Shown here: positions 11,657-24,410 of the stretch, piece after piece
How the letters are laid out: each line of letters opens with the position of its first letter
How positions within the stretch are numbered: the stretch's first letter is position 1
Assembly (NCBI GenBank): GCA_026120185.1
Contig: JANUWF010002008.1
Coordinates: 1,093,501-1,157,500, forward strand
Length of the DNA: 64,000 nt
From: Voacanga thouarsii
Lineage: Eukaryota > Streptophyta > Magnoliopsida > Gentianales > Apocynaceae
Direction: 5' to 3'
The notes under the pieces: model-generated
What the model saw: only the letters and a program-made list of their open reading frames with translations
What the model was told of the DNA's origin: nothing
Databases searched by the model: none
Position numbers and translations under genes: made by a program

Positions 11657-12040
11657 TGATGTGTTCAGATTTGGGCATAAAAATCATACAAAAACTAAGC
11701 ACATGCCTAATCAAGTTTAAATTAAAATGTTGGACCTAAATCACACATATGAGCAAGCGTACTCATCATTACTGAGCATAGGGTTCAAACGAGTGTCGAT
11801 CCTCAAGGAACAAATAAACATTAATTACCCCTCTTTCATTGTTTAACCGACTCAACAAAGTGAAAATCAAATAAAAAGGAAAACTAAAAAGAAAATAAAA
11901 TAAAAATATGTGCATATTAAGGATGGAGAAGTATGCAACTCCAACCATTGATTAGACAACCATGATCTTCAAAAACTTAACCATTATCATAATCAATCAT
12001 TCTCTCGGCACCATGAAAGATTAAGGTAAATTAGCATCAC

Positions 12041-12325
12041 TTGGTCTGTCTCAACTAATTACTACCTTCTAGATAAATTAGCATCACTTGGTCTGTCTCA
12101 ATTAATTCATCCAAAAGATGCATTAAACACAATCCTTAATTAAGTTTACGTGGTCTGGCAAATTTAAAATATGAAATTAATCAATGAATCATTGGTCTGG
12201 AAAATATCAATTAACCTTTAATTATTCAATCCTCAGCAATTAACTTCTTTGGTCTAGTAAGTTAACAGCCAATGAATGCGAAAATTAATCAATTGCAACC
12301 ATCATCAACCTCTTTGGTCTAGCAA
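12041..12325. repeat. TTGGTCT motif array in Athila LTR
   Basis: GGTCT-containing words occur six times (about 12043, 12090, 12152, 12193, 12251, 12316), several as GGTCTAGCAAGTTAA or close variants. Most copies recur in the right-hand LTR (33740-33990) and, inverted, in the solo LTR at 56820-57060. Confidence 0.7.
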
Positions 12326-12784
12326 GTTAACAATAGAAACAACCAACTAATCTCGGAATATGCCCAAGTAATTAAATACCAAGAAGAACAGTCAATTAAT
12401 CAAAAAATCAAATAACTCCAAAAATCATGATTATCTAAAACAATGTCAAATTACAATAGAACAATTAAAACATCATTGTCAAGAAAAAGAAAACAAAGTA
12501 AAAGAAAGAACTCATAGACAAGCCTTCTTCTTCTTCATTCGAAAACCTTCTTGTACAACCCTCCTTGAACTTAAAGAATTCCTCCTTAGACTGAGTGATT
12601 TTCTATAATAATCAATGAATTCTCCCATTTTTCCTTGTAATTTTCATCTATTTATAGGCTTAAGAAGTGCCTAAACTCGTAGGTACAAAGTTCTTGGCCG
12701 AGTAGAAGTTGGAAGGTGCTAAAACTCTCCAGATTTCCAAAAACGCATTAAAAGATTGTAGCACCGCCTCAGGAACAGACCATA

Positions 12785-12821
12785 GCCGGCGCCGCCTTGG
12801 TCCTTCGGAGCCGGCGCCGCC
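12785..12821. repeat. Paired GGCGCC-type module
   Basis: Two perfect CCGGCGCCGC cores (GGCGCC at 12788 and 12813), 25 bp apart, with CCTTCGGA in the spacer. The partner in the other LTR (34445) has both cores decayed by one CpG change each. Confidence 0.9.
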
Positions 12822-12888
12822 TGTGTTCTGTTTCTCCACTCGTTTGCCGATTTTTTCTCCGAATTTTGCGAATACGTTCCAGACTGTA

Positions 12889-12924
12889 GCCGGCGCCGCC
12901 TCCAGCCTTACAGTCGGCGCCGGT
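12889..12924. repeat. Paired GGCGCC-type module
   Basis: Perfect GGCGCC cores at 12892 and 12916, 24 bp apart. Spacer GCCTCCAGCCTTACAGTC is close to the spacers at 32697 and 34660. Confidence 0.9.
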
Positions 12925-12990
12925 TAGGCTCTGTTCTACTCTGCTTCTCCAATTTTTCCATCGCTTTGAATTCCATGCATCCAGTGGACA

Positions 12991-13002
12991 GCCAGTGCCG
13001 CC
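12991..13002. repeat. Single remaining half of a GGCGCC-type module
   Basis: One decayed core (AGTGCC, 12994). The other LTR has a full pair at the same place (34651-34686); one core plus spacer is missing here. Confidence 0.7.
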
Positions 13003-13180
13003 TCTGCTCTGTTTCGCGATAGTTTTGCTTCGTTTTATCCAAAAACCTGAAATAATGACCAAAATACCTTTCCAATGGTAAAATCTCAAATATAAAAGAA
13101 TATGACTAGTTATTGCCCAAAATGTATTACAAAAGAGTCTCAAATAAGTACGCAAAATATAATCAAATTAGCCTCTATCA

Positions 13181-13195
13181 TGTTCCCCCACACTT
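13181..13195 (-). promoter_or_regulatory. Athila polypurine tract
   Basis: On the minus strand AAGTGTGGGGGAACA, immediately upstream of the 3' LTR. This is the usual Athila-like form and confirms the element's orientation and LTR border. Confidence 0.9.
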
Positions 13196-14880
13196 AGCTC
13201 TTTGCTTGTCCTCAAGCAAAGCATAAAAAATAAGTAGAAAAAACACAAGGTCTTACTCACATCACTCAATCAATTCCCAAAACATATCTTTAATGCTTTC
13301 TTTACTTATGAACATAAAACATATGATACTAAATCTTTCACAACCAATGCAAAACTTGTGTAGTGATAAATGACTTAGTAGAACCATCACAATACTTCAC
13401 AATATTCTCAAACCATTAGAAAGAAGTTAGTTCAAAAAGAATATGCATTCTATATACTTACCTTTCATACACTCTCTCCACTAATCCGAGACATATCATG
13501 ATTCCACTTAGATCAAGTAGGATTTTTAAGCTTGTAATGTAAAGCTAAAGGTTTGTAATGCGGCTTAGCAAACGAAGGATATATGAACATCAAAAGTCAA
13601 AGAAAAACTGAGAGTAAGCAAGAAAAGGGTAACCAAAATAAACCTATAATTCCCAACTCTTCTTGCTCTCCTATTCCAAGAACCAATCAAACCATAACCT
13701 TATATACCAACCCTTACGCATTTCAAGCAAATCCTGCATTGCTCTTTCTTTTCATCAATTCTTTTCCTCACAAGATCAATCAATTTTCCAGCAATGGTAG
13801 CAAGTATCTTATATGAACTTACTTTTACAGCTCACTCACCATCCTTTTTGTGATTTTTTCCCTCTTTTTGTCTTCAATTCTCTTTCAATTCTTTCTTCTT
13901 TTACTCATTTTTTTTCTTTTTCTGCTGTTGTTCTTTTCTTTTTCATTTACTTTCCTTTCTAGCAGCTTGTTGTTTTCTCTCTTCACTCGTTTCTTTTCTT
14001 CTTTCTCATCTTTTTTTTTTCAGCTTGCATTCTTTTCTTTCTCAATCTTTCAACTTCTTCCTTTCATTCCACTTCCTCTCTTTTCCCAGCTCCAATTGTA
14101 ATTAATCCATGACTGAAAGTAACAAGTCATGATCTCTCTCCCTGTGTTGTTCTCAACATATATACACTTTCATCCTTAAAGAGCATAAAGATTTAGAAAC
14201 TATACAAACTCTCAGCACAAGTAATGGACCAAATATCGTGACGGGTTGTAAAGAAAGAAATTACCAATTTAAGCTCAAAATAGGCACTAGAGATAATATA
14301 GCACAAGGTAGGCTTGAAAAGCTCAAACTATCCAAAGAAGGCTTATTACCGTCATACTTAAGTTAAATTATGAATGTCTTTCTTATTTCACCTCGAGATG
14401 TATTCAAGTAAGTTCTAGAATGCTCCAATCATTTTAGAGAAAAAAAAAACAGGTTTAAGAATAATGCAAAGCATTTGATCAAGAACTACTTTGTCCACGT
14501 GAGTGCAAAAAGTCATGTATAAGCCATAAATGATCTAGAACATATGCTCTATAATTCATCATAAAGACATGCACTAAAAATACGGCTTGAAATCTCCAGA
14601 AAATTAGAAAATTTCTCTGAAAATTTTTGAAAATTTTTGTTAATTTTGTTCCCAAGAAAGCTTCTCCCAAGAAAGCTAAAGAGTATGTAGAAGACTTGTC
14701 AATCAAACCACTCCCCCACACTTAAATTAGACATTGTCCTCAATGGCCAAATAAATAGAACCAAAACAATCTATACCAAGGGACCAAAAAGATAAAGGAG
14801 AAGAGATAAGAAAAACAAACTTTCATTAATCGTGTTGTACAAGAACTGAATGCTTGAAGAGGGAGGCATCATCAAAATAC
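13196..14880 (-). other. Athila 3' region without a gene
   Basis: The stretch between integrase and the purine tract, where some Athila elements carry an env-like gene. I see no such gene. It includes a long stretch (13845-14090) that is almost pure pyrimidine on the plus strand (purine on the element's coding strand). The ORF there translates to Phe/Leu/Ser only and is low complexity. Confidence 0.6.
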
Positions 14881-16340
14881 CTATGTGGAGTCATCAAAGA
14901 GCATGCCCACCTGTTCGGGATGTGGAAGACTGCCACCCGCATAACGTTTCACCCGATGGCTATTAACTTTGAAAGTTCCCTGAGTGGGGTGAGTAAGGTT
15001 TAGGGTGCCAAAAGGGCTGATCTTACTTACTGTGAATGGTCCCAACCACTGAGATTTCAACTTTTCGGGAAAAAGCCGTAAACGAGAATTGAATAATAGG
15101 ACTTGATCGCCTATTGAAAAGTCATGTGGTCTAGTAATATGCTTGTCGTGCCAGGATTTCACTTTTTCTTTGTACCGGAGTGACGTATCATAGGCATCAT
15201 TTCGCAATTCCTCCAAGGCTATGAGTTGAAGTAACCGGGACTTCCCAACTGACTCAAGATTAAGATTGACCAATTTTATTGCCCAATAAGCCTTGTGTTC
15301 AATTTCAACTGGTAGTTGACATGATTTACCATATACTAACCGAAACGGAGTCGTGCCAATTGGTGTCTTAAAGGCTATTCGATATGCCCAAAGGGTATCA
15401 TCTAGTTTTAAGCTCCAATCCTTCCTAGTGTGGTTGACCGTTTTTTCCAAAATTCGTTTGAGTTCTCTATTAACCACCTCAACCTGCCCACTTATTTGAG
15501 GGTGATACGGGGTGGCCAACCTATGGTGCACACCTAGGTATGTGAGGACTTTTTTCATTTGTGCATTGCAAAAATGAGTTCCCCTATCACTAATTAAGAC
15601 CTTAGGCACACCAAATCGAGTGAAAAGTTTTTTTAGAAATTTGACCACCACCATTGCATCATTAGTGGGTAAGGCTTGGGCTTCTACCCATTTAGAGACA
15701 TAATCCACTGCCACCAAGATATATTTATTCCCTAAAGAACTAGGAAAAGGTCCCATGAAGTCTATGCCCCAACAGTCCAATACTTCACACGCTTGGAAAA
15801 TTTGTAATGGTATCTCATTAGATTTAGAAAGGTTACCTGTACGTTGACACCTATCACAACTTTGGACAAACCTACAGGCATCTTTAAATAATATAGGCTA
15901 ATAGAATCCGGCGTCTAGCACCTTTCGTGCAGTGTTGTTGGCTTGGTGATGTCCTCCAGCAAGTCCTTCATTACAATGTCGAAGAATATCTTCCCCTTCC
16001 CTAGAATCCACACACCTCCAAACGATTTGGTCCGCACAGCACTTAAACAAATATAGGTCATCCCAAAAGTAATACCATACATCAGAGAGGAATCTCTTCT
16101 TTTGATGCATCGTGAGGTCTTTTGGCATAATTCCTGCAGCCAAGTAGATAGCAAAGTCGGCAAACCATGGTGTGGTTGGGATCTCACCTTCTATGAGCAA
16201 AAGTTGCTCGTCCGGAAAAGCGTCATCAATGTCTTCTTCTAGCAAGGATTCCAGTTGTGGCTTATCCAATCTTGATAGATGATCTGCAGTCAAGTTTTCT
16301 ACCCCCTTTTTATCTCTGATCTCCAAATCAAATTCCTACA
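14881..16340 (-). pseudogene. Athila integrase
   Basis: The upstream part (16326-15898) joins RNase H (ending TADHLSRL) to the integrase zinc-finger region (HCNEGLAGGHH) and ends GFY then TAG, where Trp is usual. The zinc-finger cysteines follow at about 15850 (CDRCQ). The core (15780-14881, about 299 codons without a stop) has the DDE residues: [17 protein letters not shown] and QVEVVNREL. It ends with the gypsy C-terminal module ([24 protein letters not shown]). Integrase joins the DNA copy to the chromosome. Apart from the TAG this is one of the best preserved regions of the window. Confidence 0.93.
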
Positions 16341-17997
16341 ATAATAGAACTCATCTTATCAATCTTGGTTTGGAATCATGTTTGGTTAATAGGTATTTCA
16401 GGGCTGAATGGTCCGTATATACAATGACTTTGGACAAAATAAGATAAGAGCGGAATTTATCAAAGGCAAACACTATGGCCAACAATTCTTTCTCTGTTGT
16501 TGTGTAATTTTCCTGTGCATCCGTTAGAGTCTTGCTGGCATAGTATATCGGTTGGAAGTGCTTGTTCCGTCTTTGTTCCAATACTGCACCAACTGCAAAG
16601 TCACTTGCATCACACATTAGTTTAAAGGGAAGATACCAATCCAGGGCAATTAGAATGGATGAATTAATCAATTTCTCTTTAAGTATGGTAAAAGTGTTGA
16701 GACATTTATCATCAAAATTAAATTCAGCATCATTTTCAAGTAAAGAAGTAAGAGGTTTCGAAATTTTTGAGAAGTCGAAGATAAACCGCCTGTAGAAACC
16801 TGCGTGACCAAGAAAGCTCTGTATAGCTTTTACCGAAGTAGGAGGAGGTAGCTTCTCGATTACTTCAATTTTTGCTCTATCGACCTCAATACCCTTTTTT
16901 GAAATTTTGTGCCCTAATACAATACCTTCTTTTACCATAAAGTGGCACTTTTTCCAGTTAAGTATGAGGTTAGTCTCTTCATATCTTGCGAGCACCTTCT
17001 CAAGGTTAGATAAGCACAGATCAAATGAGTCACTAAAAACTGAGAAATCATCCATAAATACCTCCATGATATCCCCCACGAGTCCTTCAAATATAGCTGT
17101 CATGCATCTTTGGAATGTTCCGGGGCCATTGCAAAGGCCAAATGGCATCCTACGATATGCAAAAGTACCATATGGACATGTGAAAGTAGTCTTTTCTTGG
17201 TCCTCCAAAGCTATGGGAATTTGCAAGTAGCCTGAGAATCCATCTAAGAAACAATAATACTCGTGTCCGGCTAACCTTTCCAACATTTGGTCAATAAAAG
17301 GAAGAGGGAAGTGATCTTTTCTAGTGGCTTTGTTTAACATCCTATAATTTATGCAAAATCTCCACCCCGTGACCAATCTCATAGGGACTAATTCACTTTT
17401 ATTGTTGGGGCTCACCGTCATTCCTTCCTTCTTTAGTACCACTTGAGTAGGACTTACCTAAGTGCTATTTGAAATAGGGTAAATGATGCCAGAATCTAAG
17501 AGCTTAACCACCTCACCTTTTACCACTTCACTCATATGTGGGTTCAACTTGCGTTGGGGTTGCACTACGGGTTTTGCATTTTCTTCCATTAAGATCTTGT
17601 GTATGCAAAAAGATGGATTAATGCCTTTAATATCAGTGATCTTCCAAGCTATCACTCTTTTATATTTTTCCAACATGCTTACCAGTTTGGTCTTTTGTTC
17701 TGACTTGAGATTTTTGGCAATGATGATAGGTAACTTACGATCTTTAGCCAAGAACACATATTCCAAATGCTTGGGCAGGTCCTTTAAGTCCACTTCGAGA
17801 GGATCGTCTATAGATGATTTTATTCTCCCCAAACTGCGTTTTTCTATGTCCAAATTCTGCATCCCATCCTTGTTATGAGATTCCTCCGGATATGCCATTG
17901 ATGTTTCCATTAATTCCTCCTCAATAGATTCCTGCATTAACTCAAAAATTGATTTGTCAAGAATATCAACTCTTAGACACAAATCATCAAAAGTCAT
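16341..17997 (-). pseudogene. Athila reverse transcriptase and RNase H
   Basis: RT begins in the 17997-17458 stretch (linker, then VVKLLDSGIIYPISNST), interrupted by TAG where Trp is usual (TGG to TAG, near 17456). It then runs 363 codons without a stop (17442-16351). The catalytic EVFMDDFSVF is intact (near residue 130), as are the RNase H motifs (CDASDFAVGAVL, TTTEKELLAIVFA, YTDHSALKYLL). Two stops follow near 16337-16348 at a Trp and a Gln position before the frame resumes as EFDLEIRDKK. Copies element RNA into DNA. Confidence 0.94.
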
Positions 17998-18000
17998 AGG

Positions 18001-18462
18001 TTATTGCATGCTCTTATGGATTTGAATTATGACTTCCTCATCCCTAACCCTTAGTGTTAATCTCTCCCTATAGACGTCAATTAATGCTTCTGCTGTAGCT
18101 AAGAAGGGCCTACCTAAGATTAAGGGGACTTTAGAATCTTCGTCCATGTCAAGAATGACAAAATCCACAGGAAATACGAATTTATCAACTTTTACCAACA
18201 CATCTTCAATGATGCCCCTAGGGTATTTGATAGAGCGATCCGTGAGTTGAATACTCATCCTAGTGGGCTATGGTTCTCCTAGGCCTAGCCTTTTAAATAT
18301 TTTATATGGTAGTAAATTAATACTAGCACCTAGGTCAGCTAGTGCATTACAGACATGAAGAGTGCCAATAAGACATGAGATAGAGAAACTCCCTGGATCT
18401 TTTGCTTTATGGGGCAAACATGAGTTGTCCTACAAGATGGCTGAGCATTCTTCGTTGAGGAC
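18001..18462 (-). pseudogene. Athila protease, part downstream of the Tekay insertion
   Basis: The aspartic protease core reads ALADLGASINLLPY (near 18340), the D-L-G-A variant usual in Athila, followed by GLGEP, a TAG, then PTRMSIQLTDRS and the LILGRPFLAT motif (near 18120). The N-terminal piece of the same protein is on the far side of the Tekay element (32458-32540). Ends at the TSD AGGAC. Confidence 0.9.
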
Positions 18463-20672
18463 TGTAACACCCCGCTACCTAGGCCCGCTAGGGCCGGGGA
18501 TGTCGCCCCGTCCAAAGGACCAGGGGTCTTTATAACTAGGTCACAAAAATGAAATAGCGGAATATAAATGATACTTGAACTTAAAATTTATTACATCCCA
18601 AAATAAATATCAATCCAAGAATAAATCCCAAAATACCAAAAAAATAAATCCGTAATAAAAATTTATCCACTCTTATCTCCCCAAAATATTACACAAAAAT
18701 AAATCATCAGAAAATCTTCCAAAGCAGGCATAATCTAGCTACTCATCCCCACAGCAGGATCGACCTGAAATCATGGTAAAACGGCGATGAGACAAAAATC
18801 TCAGTAAGTCCGTGTGTGCTTTGGGTGTTCAGTGAAATCAGTTCGTGGATGCAAAGTATAAAATCTTTACAAAAGAATTGCCGGCAAGCAATAAACATTA
18901 GTCAAAAGCAAGAGTGGTGTTTTGGCTTTTCCAAGCATACATAATCAATAAAATCAACCACTCGAAATAAATGATTATGGGTTACCACACGTCGGGCCCC
19001 ATAACCGGTTAAAATGCCGACACTTTGTGCAAACTGATAACAGGTAGGTGATCGGCCTACCGGGCAAGATACTCCTCATTTTCTATACCCAACAACAACC
19101 GGGTGTTCGTTCCAGCAAAACACAGTCACTTGACTGAAATAAAACAAACTGCTATCTCGGACCGGCACGATCTACTGGACTGACATCTCATCCGGGAAGG
19201 ACTCACCCCTTAGAGGTGGCCACCTACTGAGAGACTTACCCTAACCCTTCAAAGACTAACCCTAGCAGTCCACCCTTATTGAGTACTCAACGTAACGTAT
19301 CCCACTTGAGAAAAATGAACAAAACACAGTTCCACTTGAACATGGCAATTAAAGGTTTCTAAAATCTTTGTCAAAAATAGCTTTAGAAAGAGTTTTGAGT
19401 TTGAGTAAATCTGCCTATTAATTTTCAAATGAATCATTTATTGGAACTAAAACAGGAGACAACCCTCAATTACCTTTACAAAAATGAGTGTCCATGCACT
19501 CTACATTTGGCTTGTCATAACTTAACACTTTTCATCTATCAGGTTTTATACAGGAGCTTACCTGATCCTCGCTCACACAATAAGTCTCTAACAGCTGACC
19601 TAACCCCGCATAGCAAAAACAAACCACAATCAATCTCAAGCCACAATCCACTTCCTCAATTTTAAATTAACTCCACTCACTACTATCATGATCCTAGTGC
19701 CTCAAGCTTTAAGGCCAAACAACAAGTAAATAGGTTTGTAAGCTAAGGGTAATTTGATATTTAAAATAATTATTGTTTTGGGAGATAAGTACTAATAAGT
19801 TAAAGGTTTAAATATTGCTAAGAAAGTTTAGAGTTTATTTGGTGAAGAGTCTTAGGTGGTTTTTAGGAAAAATAATGATTTATTAATAATTTAGTTGTTA
19901 GAAAATAATTGATAACCAAAGTTAGTTGAAAATGAATTTTAATGAGTCTTGCTTGAAAAATAATAAATAAGTTTTAATAGGCTTTGATTAAAAGATAATA
20001 ATTAAATTTACAATAATAAGTATTTTACTAATTATGATTATTTCCATAAAAGGCTTTAGTTGTTTCATTACTTTATATAATATCTATATATTTTATTTTT
20101 AGTAAGAGCTATTATTTATTTGACTAAAATATCCTTAATATATATATATATATATAATATTCCAAGTCTACCCTTCCTAGGGTTTTTTTTCGAAATTACT
20201 AGCCAAAAATCATAATATTAAATATTTTATTTGAAGAAATAAAATTTAGCTTCGGGACAACTAGGTCATGATCATATTTCCATGGCTATTCACAATCATG
20301 AACATATACAATCCTTCAATTCATCAAATCATCCAAATCATGCATACAAGCATAGATCTAAATTTATCAAGACATGATCTAACCTCTACTAGCATAAATA
20401 TGATCATGGCTTCAATAATCCAACATGAATATAAATCCTATTCACCAAAGGTGACATAATCTCTAGCATACTTCACCACAAATACTACCTATGACATGGT
20501 AACATGCATCAAACCTCAAATCATCATACAATCAACTAGGATAATCCTTCCATGCATAAATCCCATCTCCTTCACAATCATACATATATTCATGCTTCAA
20601 TCTCAATAATACATACTCAAATCCTATTACAATCCACATTCTCTCATCATCCTAGAGACATGAATCTAGAGT

Positions 20673-20824
20673 TTAAAAGAAAGATTGAAGGGACTTACTC
20701 GGTTGATAAATACCTTGAAGGAGTTTAGAATGGATCTCAACTCCTAGAAGCCTAAAATCGTCCAAGGAAGGTGGAGGGAGCATGGCCATGGAAGAAGAAG
20801 CCATCCGGCCAAAAGAGAGAGTTT

Positions 20825-20859
<35 letters not shown>

Positions 20860-20867
20860 ATTAGCAT
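20673..20867 (-). CDS. Small ORF in Tekay LTR, copy 1
   Basis: A 64-codon ORF whose first part is just the translated CT tract (LSLSLS). The C-terminal half (GRMASSSMAMLPPPSLDDF, then LLGVEIHSKLLQGIYQPSK) recurs with few changes in the ORFs at 30342 and 62174, and all three end at the same FF stop position. The protein family is unknown and it may not be translated. Confidence 0.3.
20826..20858. repeat. GA/CT microsatellite in Tekay LTR, copy 1
   Basis: About 16 GA units (CT on the element strand), directly upstream of the small ORF's conserved Met and downstream of a TATA-like stretch. Confidence 0.95.
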
Positions 20868-22486
20868 GTTTAGTCATATATATTTTCACTAGAGATCAAA
20901 ATTGGAGAAGGTGAAGTTGTTAGAACAAACCTACCTTGAAGGTGTTCTTGAACCTTCACAGAATTTTCTGGTTTTGATCCGAACTAGCGAGTTGGTTTGT
21001 GGAGTTTGATGTTAAGAATGGTGTTGGTGGACTCACGGCAATGAGTAGGTCGAATCTGGAGATTTTAGAGAAGGTGTGATGTGGTTTGGAGGTGTATTAG
21101 GTGAAAGGAAAAAGTAGGTGTTCTTGGTGTTTTGTGTGTGTTCTTGAAGGTTGAAGGAATTTGAGAGAATTTGATTTGCAGCTGCCGAAATTCTGTGAGA
21201 ACTAGGGCTGCCGAATTTTCTGTAGGGTTTAGGAAGATGGTTCTCTGATTTGGAAGGGAAAAGGAAAGGCTAGTTGTTAAAATCCTTAAAGAATATTTTT
21301 AGAAAGCAAATTTGGAAACTAAATATCCTAGAATATCTTGATTATTGGAGAGCTTTGGAAGTCTGCCATGGCCGACTGTTTTGAGCAGAATTTCGGTGGG
21401 ATGAAAGCTGGTTCAAGGTAGCTTATGGTGGCCGAAAACAAGGTGTATAATGGTGGAGGAAAAGTCTGGTTATTTGAGGGATATATTATGGAAGGTTGCT
21501 AAACTATGGTGGCTGGAAATTTGGTAATCAATTAAGCATGATTGCAGGGATTTGTTGGAGAGATTTTCGGACAGTCGTGTCTGAATTTCGTGCAGAAGCT
21601 TAAGGGGAATAATGGAGCTCAGTTACTGGAGGCTTAAGGGAAGTTTATACAGAACAAGGATGGTGTTTCAGTTGGAAGAGAATTAGGAAACAAAGCTGGA
21701 CAGTGGACTGCACAGAATTTTCGCTGAGCTGAAATTTCTGGACAGTTTTTCGGCTGCCATTTTCCAGCCAACTTGCAGAGTGTTTGAGGGTGAATTTTAG
21801 GGGCTTTCAAGGCTGGTTTCTAGCCTTCTTCATGGAGGAAAAACATGGCTAAGGTGCTGAACAAAATCTGGAAGAAAACAGCTTGGTTTTGGACTCTCAA
21901 AGTTGCGATTTGTACTGAAATTTTTCCTGGTTTCGCTCCATCTTTGGGCAGTCCGAAAATGGCTAAGAAATTCAAGTTGTAAGCTGATCCAAAAGATCAT
22001 TTTTCTGGAAACATTTGGGAGGGAATGTTAGCTAAGAATATCGACACCTTGAAGGCACAATGAGTTGGAAAATTTCAGCTCATTCCAAGAAGGAAGATGG
22101 ACCTAGCTAGAGTGAATTTTTAGCAAGTTCACTAGAGGGTTTTATCCTCTTGAAATCTCCTACAACTCTTCCACATTTTCAGACCATAAGAAGTCTTTCA
22201 CTAAGACATTTTGATCCTACAAAGCCACAGCACTTTACTGAAATTTCTGGAAAGAAAATGGCTAGAACAACTTGATCAAACTAAAGAGTTGAGAAATAAG
22301 GAAAATCAAAGATCAAGGAAAAATGAATTCCTCTTAGGAAATTCGAGTAGGGCAAAGGAGTAGAATGAAGATACTCCTAACGTGTCCCTCTTAGGACAAC
22401 ATCACTACCCTACTCTAAGCAAATAAAGCTGAAATTATTACTTCCCAAGCAAAAACAAAATTTAACCAAGCTAAAGCTCCTATGAT

Positions 22487-22537
22487 GGAATTTGAACTCA
22501 AGACCTCAAGAATTAATTTCCAAAGCTCTAACCACTA
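22487..22537 (-). promoter_or_regulatory. tRNA-like A and B boxes in Tekay LTR, copy 1
   Basis: On the minus strand TAGTGGTTAGAGC (A-box-like, 22525-22537) precedes GAGTTCAAATTCC (B-box-like, 22487-22499) with the spacing of a tRNA gene's internal promoter. The B box has an extra T compared with GGTTCAANTCC. Confidence 0.5.
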
Positions 22538-22797
22538 CACCACAACAACTCTTGTTCTTATTTTCCCTAAAAAAAAAACATTTTCTATTCAATCCTCAAG
22601 CTATCTTCCTATTTTCACCTCAAGCAGAAATTACCATTTTGCCCTTCTCACTCAATACTCACCAACAAGCCTCTAAGACAATAAAACTCAAATCCAAAGC
22701 ATAGAAAATCATTTAAAAATATATTTAAACATGCAATAAATTATGATATGCATCCCAACCCCCTTACTCTAAGGTTGGTTTTGACTGGGGTCTCACA

Positions 22798-22811
22798 TCT
22801 TCCCTTCCTTA
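22798..22811 (-). promoter_or_regulatory. Tekay polypurine tract
   Basis: On the minus strand AAGGAAGGGAAGA directly abuts the 3' LTR start at 22797. Confidence 0.9.
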
Positions 22812-22852
22812 GAGGAATTTCGCCCCGTAATTCAAGCATACCTCTATTGCAA

Positions 22853-24410
22853 CTAGAGGTACTTCCGTTTAACCCACTCTTTTGACTCCCATGTGGCTTC
22901 CTGCGTGCCATGGTGCTCCCACTGAATCTTAACCATCGGTATCTGTTTGCTCCGGAGTGTCTTGACATTGCAGTCCAATATTCGCACAGGCTTCTCCACA
23001 TAGGTTAGGTCTGGCTGCAACACCAATGGTTCATCATTCAATACATGACCGGGATCCGCATTATACTTCTTCAATTGTGACACATGAAACACATCATGGA
23101 TTCCCGTCAACCCATCTGGCAGGTCCAATCGGTAAGCTACCGGTCCGATCCTTTTCTTAATCGGAAACGGTCCCAAATATCTCGGATTCAATTTTCAGCC
23201 CTTCGGATGCTCCAAAATTCCTCTGTTTGGCGTCAACTTCAAAAACACGCTATCCCCGACTTGAAATTCTAATTCTCTTCGCCAGTTGTCCGCATAGCTC
23301 TTTTGCCTACTCCGTGCTGCCTTTAACCTTTCCCTGATCAATTTCACTTTATCCAACATTTATTGGACACATACTTCCCCGGTTTTGCTCACATGACCAT
23401 CTTCGGACCAACTCCAATACAACGGCACCTGACATTTACGCCCATACAAAGCCTCATACGGTGCCATCCCGATCGAAGCTTGGTAGCTGCTGTTATACGA
23501 TAATTCTGCATACGGTACACACTTTATCCATTTATCTCCGAAGTCCAAAACACAGGCTCTCAGCATATCTTCCAATATCTGTATCACCCTCTCTGACTGC
23601 CCATCGGTCTGCGGATGCGCCGTCGTAATGAATTTCATATTCGACCCCATTGCATCCTGAAACTTTCCCCAGAAATGAGACGTAAACCTCGGGTCTCGAT
23701 CTGACGCTATGCTTGAAGGCACTCCATGTAGTCGAACGATCTCTCGAACATAAGTCTGAGCCAACTTCTCCATCGTGTTCCTCACATTCACCGGTATGAA
23801 ATAGGCCGACTTAGTTAGTCGATCCGCCACTACCCATATGGCGTCCTTTTGAGTCTTTGACATGGGAAGTCCAGTGACAAAATCCATGGTCACCTCCTCC
23901 CACTTCCATTCCAGTACTAGCAAAGGCTGCAATAGTCCTGCTGACTTCTTATGCTCCGCTTTAACTTTTTGGCAGGTGAGACAGGTTGATACATACTTGA
24001 CCACATCTCGCTTCAGTCCGGGCCACCAATAAGCTCTCTTCAAATCCTGATACATCTTGACCACCCTTGCTCTTATGCATCTCCTCCAAAATTCTGTCCT
24101 TCAATTGCTGCTCTCCGGGCACATACAATCGATCTCTGAAATGAAATACTCCCGCCTCATCTTGACGGAATTCACTGCCTGGCCGCTTAAGCTCTTTATC
24201 CTTGAAAAGTTGAAACTCGGCGTTGCTTTGCTGAGCTTCCACGATTTCCTTCCTCAGATCCAGCACCAACCTCAAATTGCTAATGATAATTCCTCTGTCT
24301 CGCACTTCCACCCTTCTGTCCAACACATCCTGGACCGCTTGCATTTCCTACACCTTCAGTCTGGCCATTCCAACTTTTCTGCTCAAGGCGTCTGCCACAA
24401 CGTTGGCCCG
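22853..24410 (-). pseudogene. Tekay integrase with C-terminal chromodomain
   Basis: The N-terminal zinc-finger region is split by a frameshift near 24050 (EEMHKSK in one frame, the CLTCQKVKAEH cysteines in the next). The core keeps DDE residues: TMDFVTGLP, SIASDRDPRF and QTDGQSERVIQILE. A TAA-type stop near 23358 breaks the linker; the GPFPIKKRIGPVAYRL module and the HDVFHVSQLKKY motif follow. The end (about 23000-22853) is a chromodomain (VKIQWEHHGTQEATWE), which in chromoviruses guides insertion to marked chromatin. Confidence 0.93.

Larger units (their letters stand above)
11657..13180 (-). repeat. Athila 3' LTR
   Basis: 1524 bp, plus-strand ends TGATGTGTTCAG and CCTCTATCA. It matches 33364-34864 throughout with scattered differences. 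Two structural differences stand out: this copy has a duplicated segment of about 47 bp near 12030-12110 (TTAGCATCACTTGGTCTGTC twice), and it lacks one half of a GGCGCC module near 12991. Both copies have three blocks of GGCGCC-type cores. Confidence 0.95.
18463..22797 (-). repeat. Tekay 3' LTR
   Basis: 4335 bp, near-identical to 28132-32452 over its whole length. It contains a tRNA-like A/B box (22487-22537), a candidate TATA (near 20875-20886), a GA/CT tract (20826-20858), a small ORF (20673-20867) and an AT dinucleotide run (20138-20156). Confidence 0.96.

Noticed and set aside
13850..14101. 83-codon Phe/Leu/Ser ORF that looks like a membrane protein
   Set aside because: It is the translation of a pyrimidine-only tract, so the hydrophobicity is a composition effect.
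16562..17230. Plus-strand ORFs opposite the Athila RT
   Set aside because: Shadows of the well-supported minus-strand RT frame.
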